43,055 bases of DNA from Chara braunii (taxonomy: Eukaryota; Streptophyta; Charophyceae; Charales; Characeae), in the NCBI GenBank assembly GCA_003427395.1, contig BFEA01000698.1, positions 422,361 to 465,415 on the forward strand, read 5' to 3'. Below are positions 42,019-43,055 of the stretch, piece by piece; position 1 is the stretch's first letter, and each line of letters opens with the position of its first letter. Under the pieces are notes generated by a model. It had not been told where the DNA came from. It did no database searches and saw only the letters and a list, made by a program, of their open reading frames with translations. The position numbers and the translations under genes were made by a program.

Positions 42019-42293
42019 CTGTATCTGGACAGATTTCAGGTCATATACAGATGGATAGTCCGCGGTGGAATGGCGCACGAGTTTCCTCTAAGTGTGTCTA
42101 CATTGCTTCGGCGTGTACCTGCTGTAGGAGCCTCGTGATGTCAGAGTGCAACCTGTATTTAGGGCGATTTTCCGGTCATATACAGGTGAACTGATGTCAG
42201 ATTCACACCTGCATTTGGGCCAATTCTCCGGTCATGTACAGATAGCATGACCCGGCGCTCCTGTGTTTGGTACAGTTTTCAGGTCATGTACAG
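42019..42293. repeat. Four 32-33-bp palindromic repeats upstream of the gene
   Basis: Units at 42019-42050, 42153-42185, 42209-42241 and 42261-42293 share CTGTATTTGG-like starts, TTTTCCGGTCAT-like middles and ATACAG/GTACAG ends. The last three are spaced 52-56 bases apart, and the surrounding words (TGATGTCAGA, TGACCCGG) are duplicated too. They begin 78 bases upstream of the chosen ATG, in the 5' flank or leader. Whether they regulate the gene is unknown. Confidence 0.8.
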
Positions 42294-42421
42294 ATTAGAT
42301 GACCCGGGGCTCCGTTCATGAGAGATGTGCAAGACGGAGGGGATAGTCCGCTCTGACGCCTAGCAGAGCTGACGTCAGCGCACCAGACCTCCACAACAGC
42401 CATACCAGCCACATGCCAGTG

Positions 42422-42511
42422 CGGAGGAAGGAGAGGGAAAGGGGTGGCGGGGGAGGGAAGGGGCGGAGAGAGAGGAGAGGAGAGGAGAGGAGAGGGGAGG
42501 GGGGAGGAGGA
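42422..42511 (+). repeat. Purine-rich GGAGA tract
   Basis: Almost pure G/A with GGAGA units; on the coding strand it is a pyrimidine-rich stretch about 480 bases upstream of the ATG. Confidence 0.85.
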
Positions 42512-42963
42512 TCGTGTTCACCACTCTTTCGAATAGAACGCATGTGGCAAGTCGGCGATATGAGTGGTGGAAGATGAGACTCGTCCTCGAACACCAATGC
42601 ATGTATGTAGCTGCATTTAGGACTTGATTCGGCCACGATGGTGTAACATCTGTTTGGCCTTAATACGGCAATTCTTCACTCCGCGCATCGGGATCGGCAT
42701 GGTAAACTACCGAGCTGGCAAAAAACAAAAACAAAAACTAGCTCTGACCAAAATATAAAATTAAATAAATTATTAAAAAATAATTTCAATAATTTAGAAA
42801 CACCTGAAAAACCATGGAGATAGCCACACCACTGTCGAAACGAAAAAAGCACGAATGCATCTTCCTCAAAAAGAGGCGAGATGCATGATCTGTTGGTATT
42901 CATAGGAAGGGATGCATCTTGCCGCTTTCTTCGGCGACATGCACTTAAACGTACTTCGTTTCC
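42512..42963. other. Unassigned upstream flank
   Basis: No recognisable ORF or repeat. ATGCATCT-like words recur (about 42855, 42880, 42912). Confidence 0.35.
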
Positions 42964-43055
42964 ACAGTGGTGTGGCGACGCCCCAACTCTGTATCTTCGC
43001 TAGGGACAAAGACACGCAGAGTCCTGACAGTGGTGTGGCGACGCCCCAACTCTGT
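42964..43055 (+). repeat. 63-bp tandem unit running off the window end
   Basis: ACAGTGGTGTGGCGACGCCC and the following 9 bases occur exactly at 42964-42992 and 43027-43055, so at least one and a half units of a 63-bp repeat are present and the array may continue. Confidence 0.85.

Overview
This is a repeat-dominated eukaryotic window. It shows abundant microsatellites, nested transposons, tRNA-derived SINE-like repeats, a decayed LINE whose C-terminal zinc-ribbon region resembles plant zf-RVT, and only one convincing long protein-coding gene. No bacterial operon structure, rRNA, CRISPR array or intact tRNA was recognised. The mix of AT-rich repeats with one GC-rich gene encoding a coiled-coil protein faintly like the flagellate-lineage family C10orf67/DUF4709 would fit a large streptophyte-algal genome such as Chara. 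That taxonomic guess is weak and rests on inference only.

Layout. 0-5 kb: a LINE relic split by a 522-bp inverted-repeat element (MITE-M), followed by further M copies nested in an older A-rich retroposon (family R). 4.8-8.2 kb: low-complexity and R-family copies. Within this, 6.3-6.98 kb contains two Nextera/Tn5 mate-pair junction adapters and inverted duplicates, so it is very probably a mis-assembly. 8.2-12.5 kb: a tRNA-like SINE, a 154-bp tandem duplication and a hAT-like MITE inside an ATT microsatellite. 12.6-24 kb: two diverged copies of one long non-coding element lying tail to tail, forming an inverted repeat with arms of about 3.6 and 4.2 kb centred near 20.2 kb. Each arm carries interspersed short-repeat arrays. 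A hAT MITE with a perfect 8-bp target duplication lies inside one array. 24-31 kb: another related hAT-like element, three more MITE-M copies, two SINE-like fragments and a further piece of the long element. 31.8-38.6 kb: microsatellites, short palindromic elements, an 11-bp repeat field and ATAGC pentamer satellites. 38.6-41.94 kb (minus strand): one intact ORF of 1114 codons. Upstream of it lie four 32-33-bp palindromic repeats.

The gene and the repeats do not form a pathway. The main biological interest is (i) the uncharacterised coiled-coil protein with three TQT-type motifs, (ii) a hAT-like MITE family whose copies share a core but carry different short words in their GC-rich tips, and (iii) the two arms' arrays of short conserved cores, apparently homogenised separately in each arm. 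All identities, copy numbers and boundaries were read by eye.
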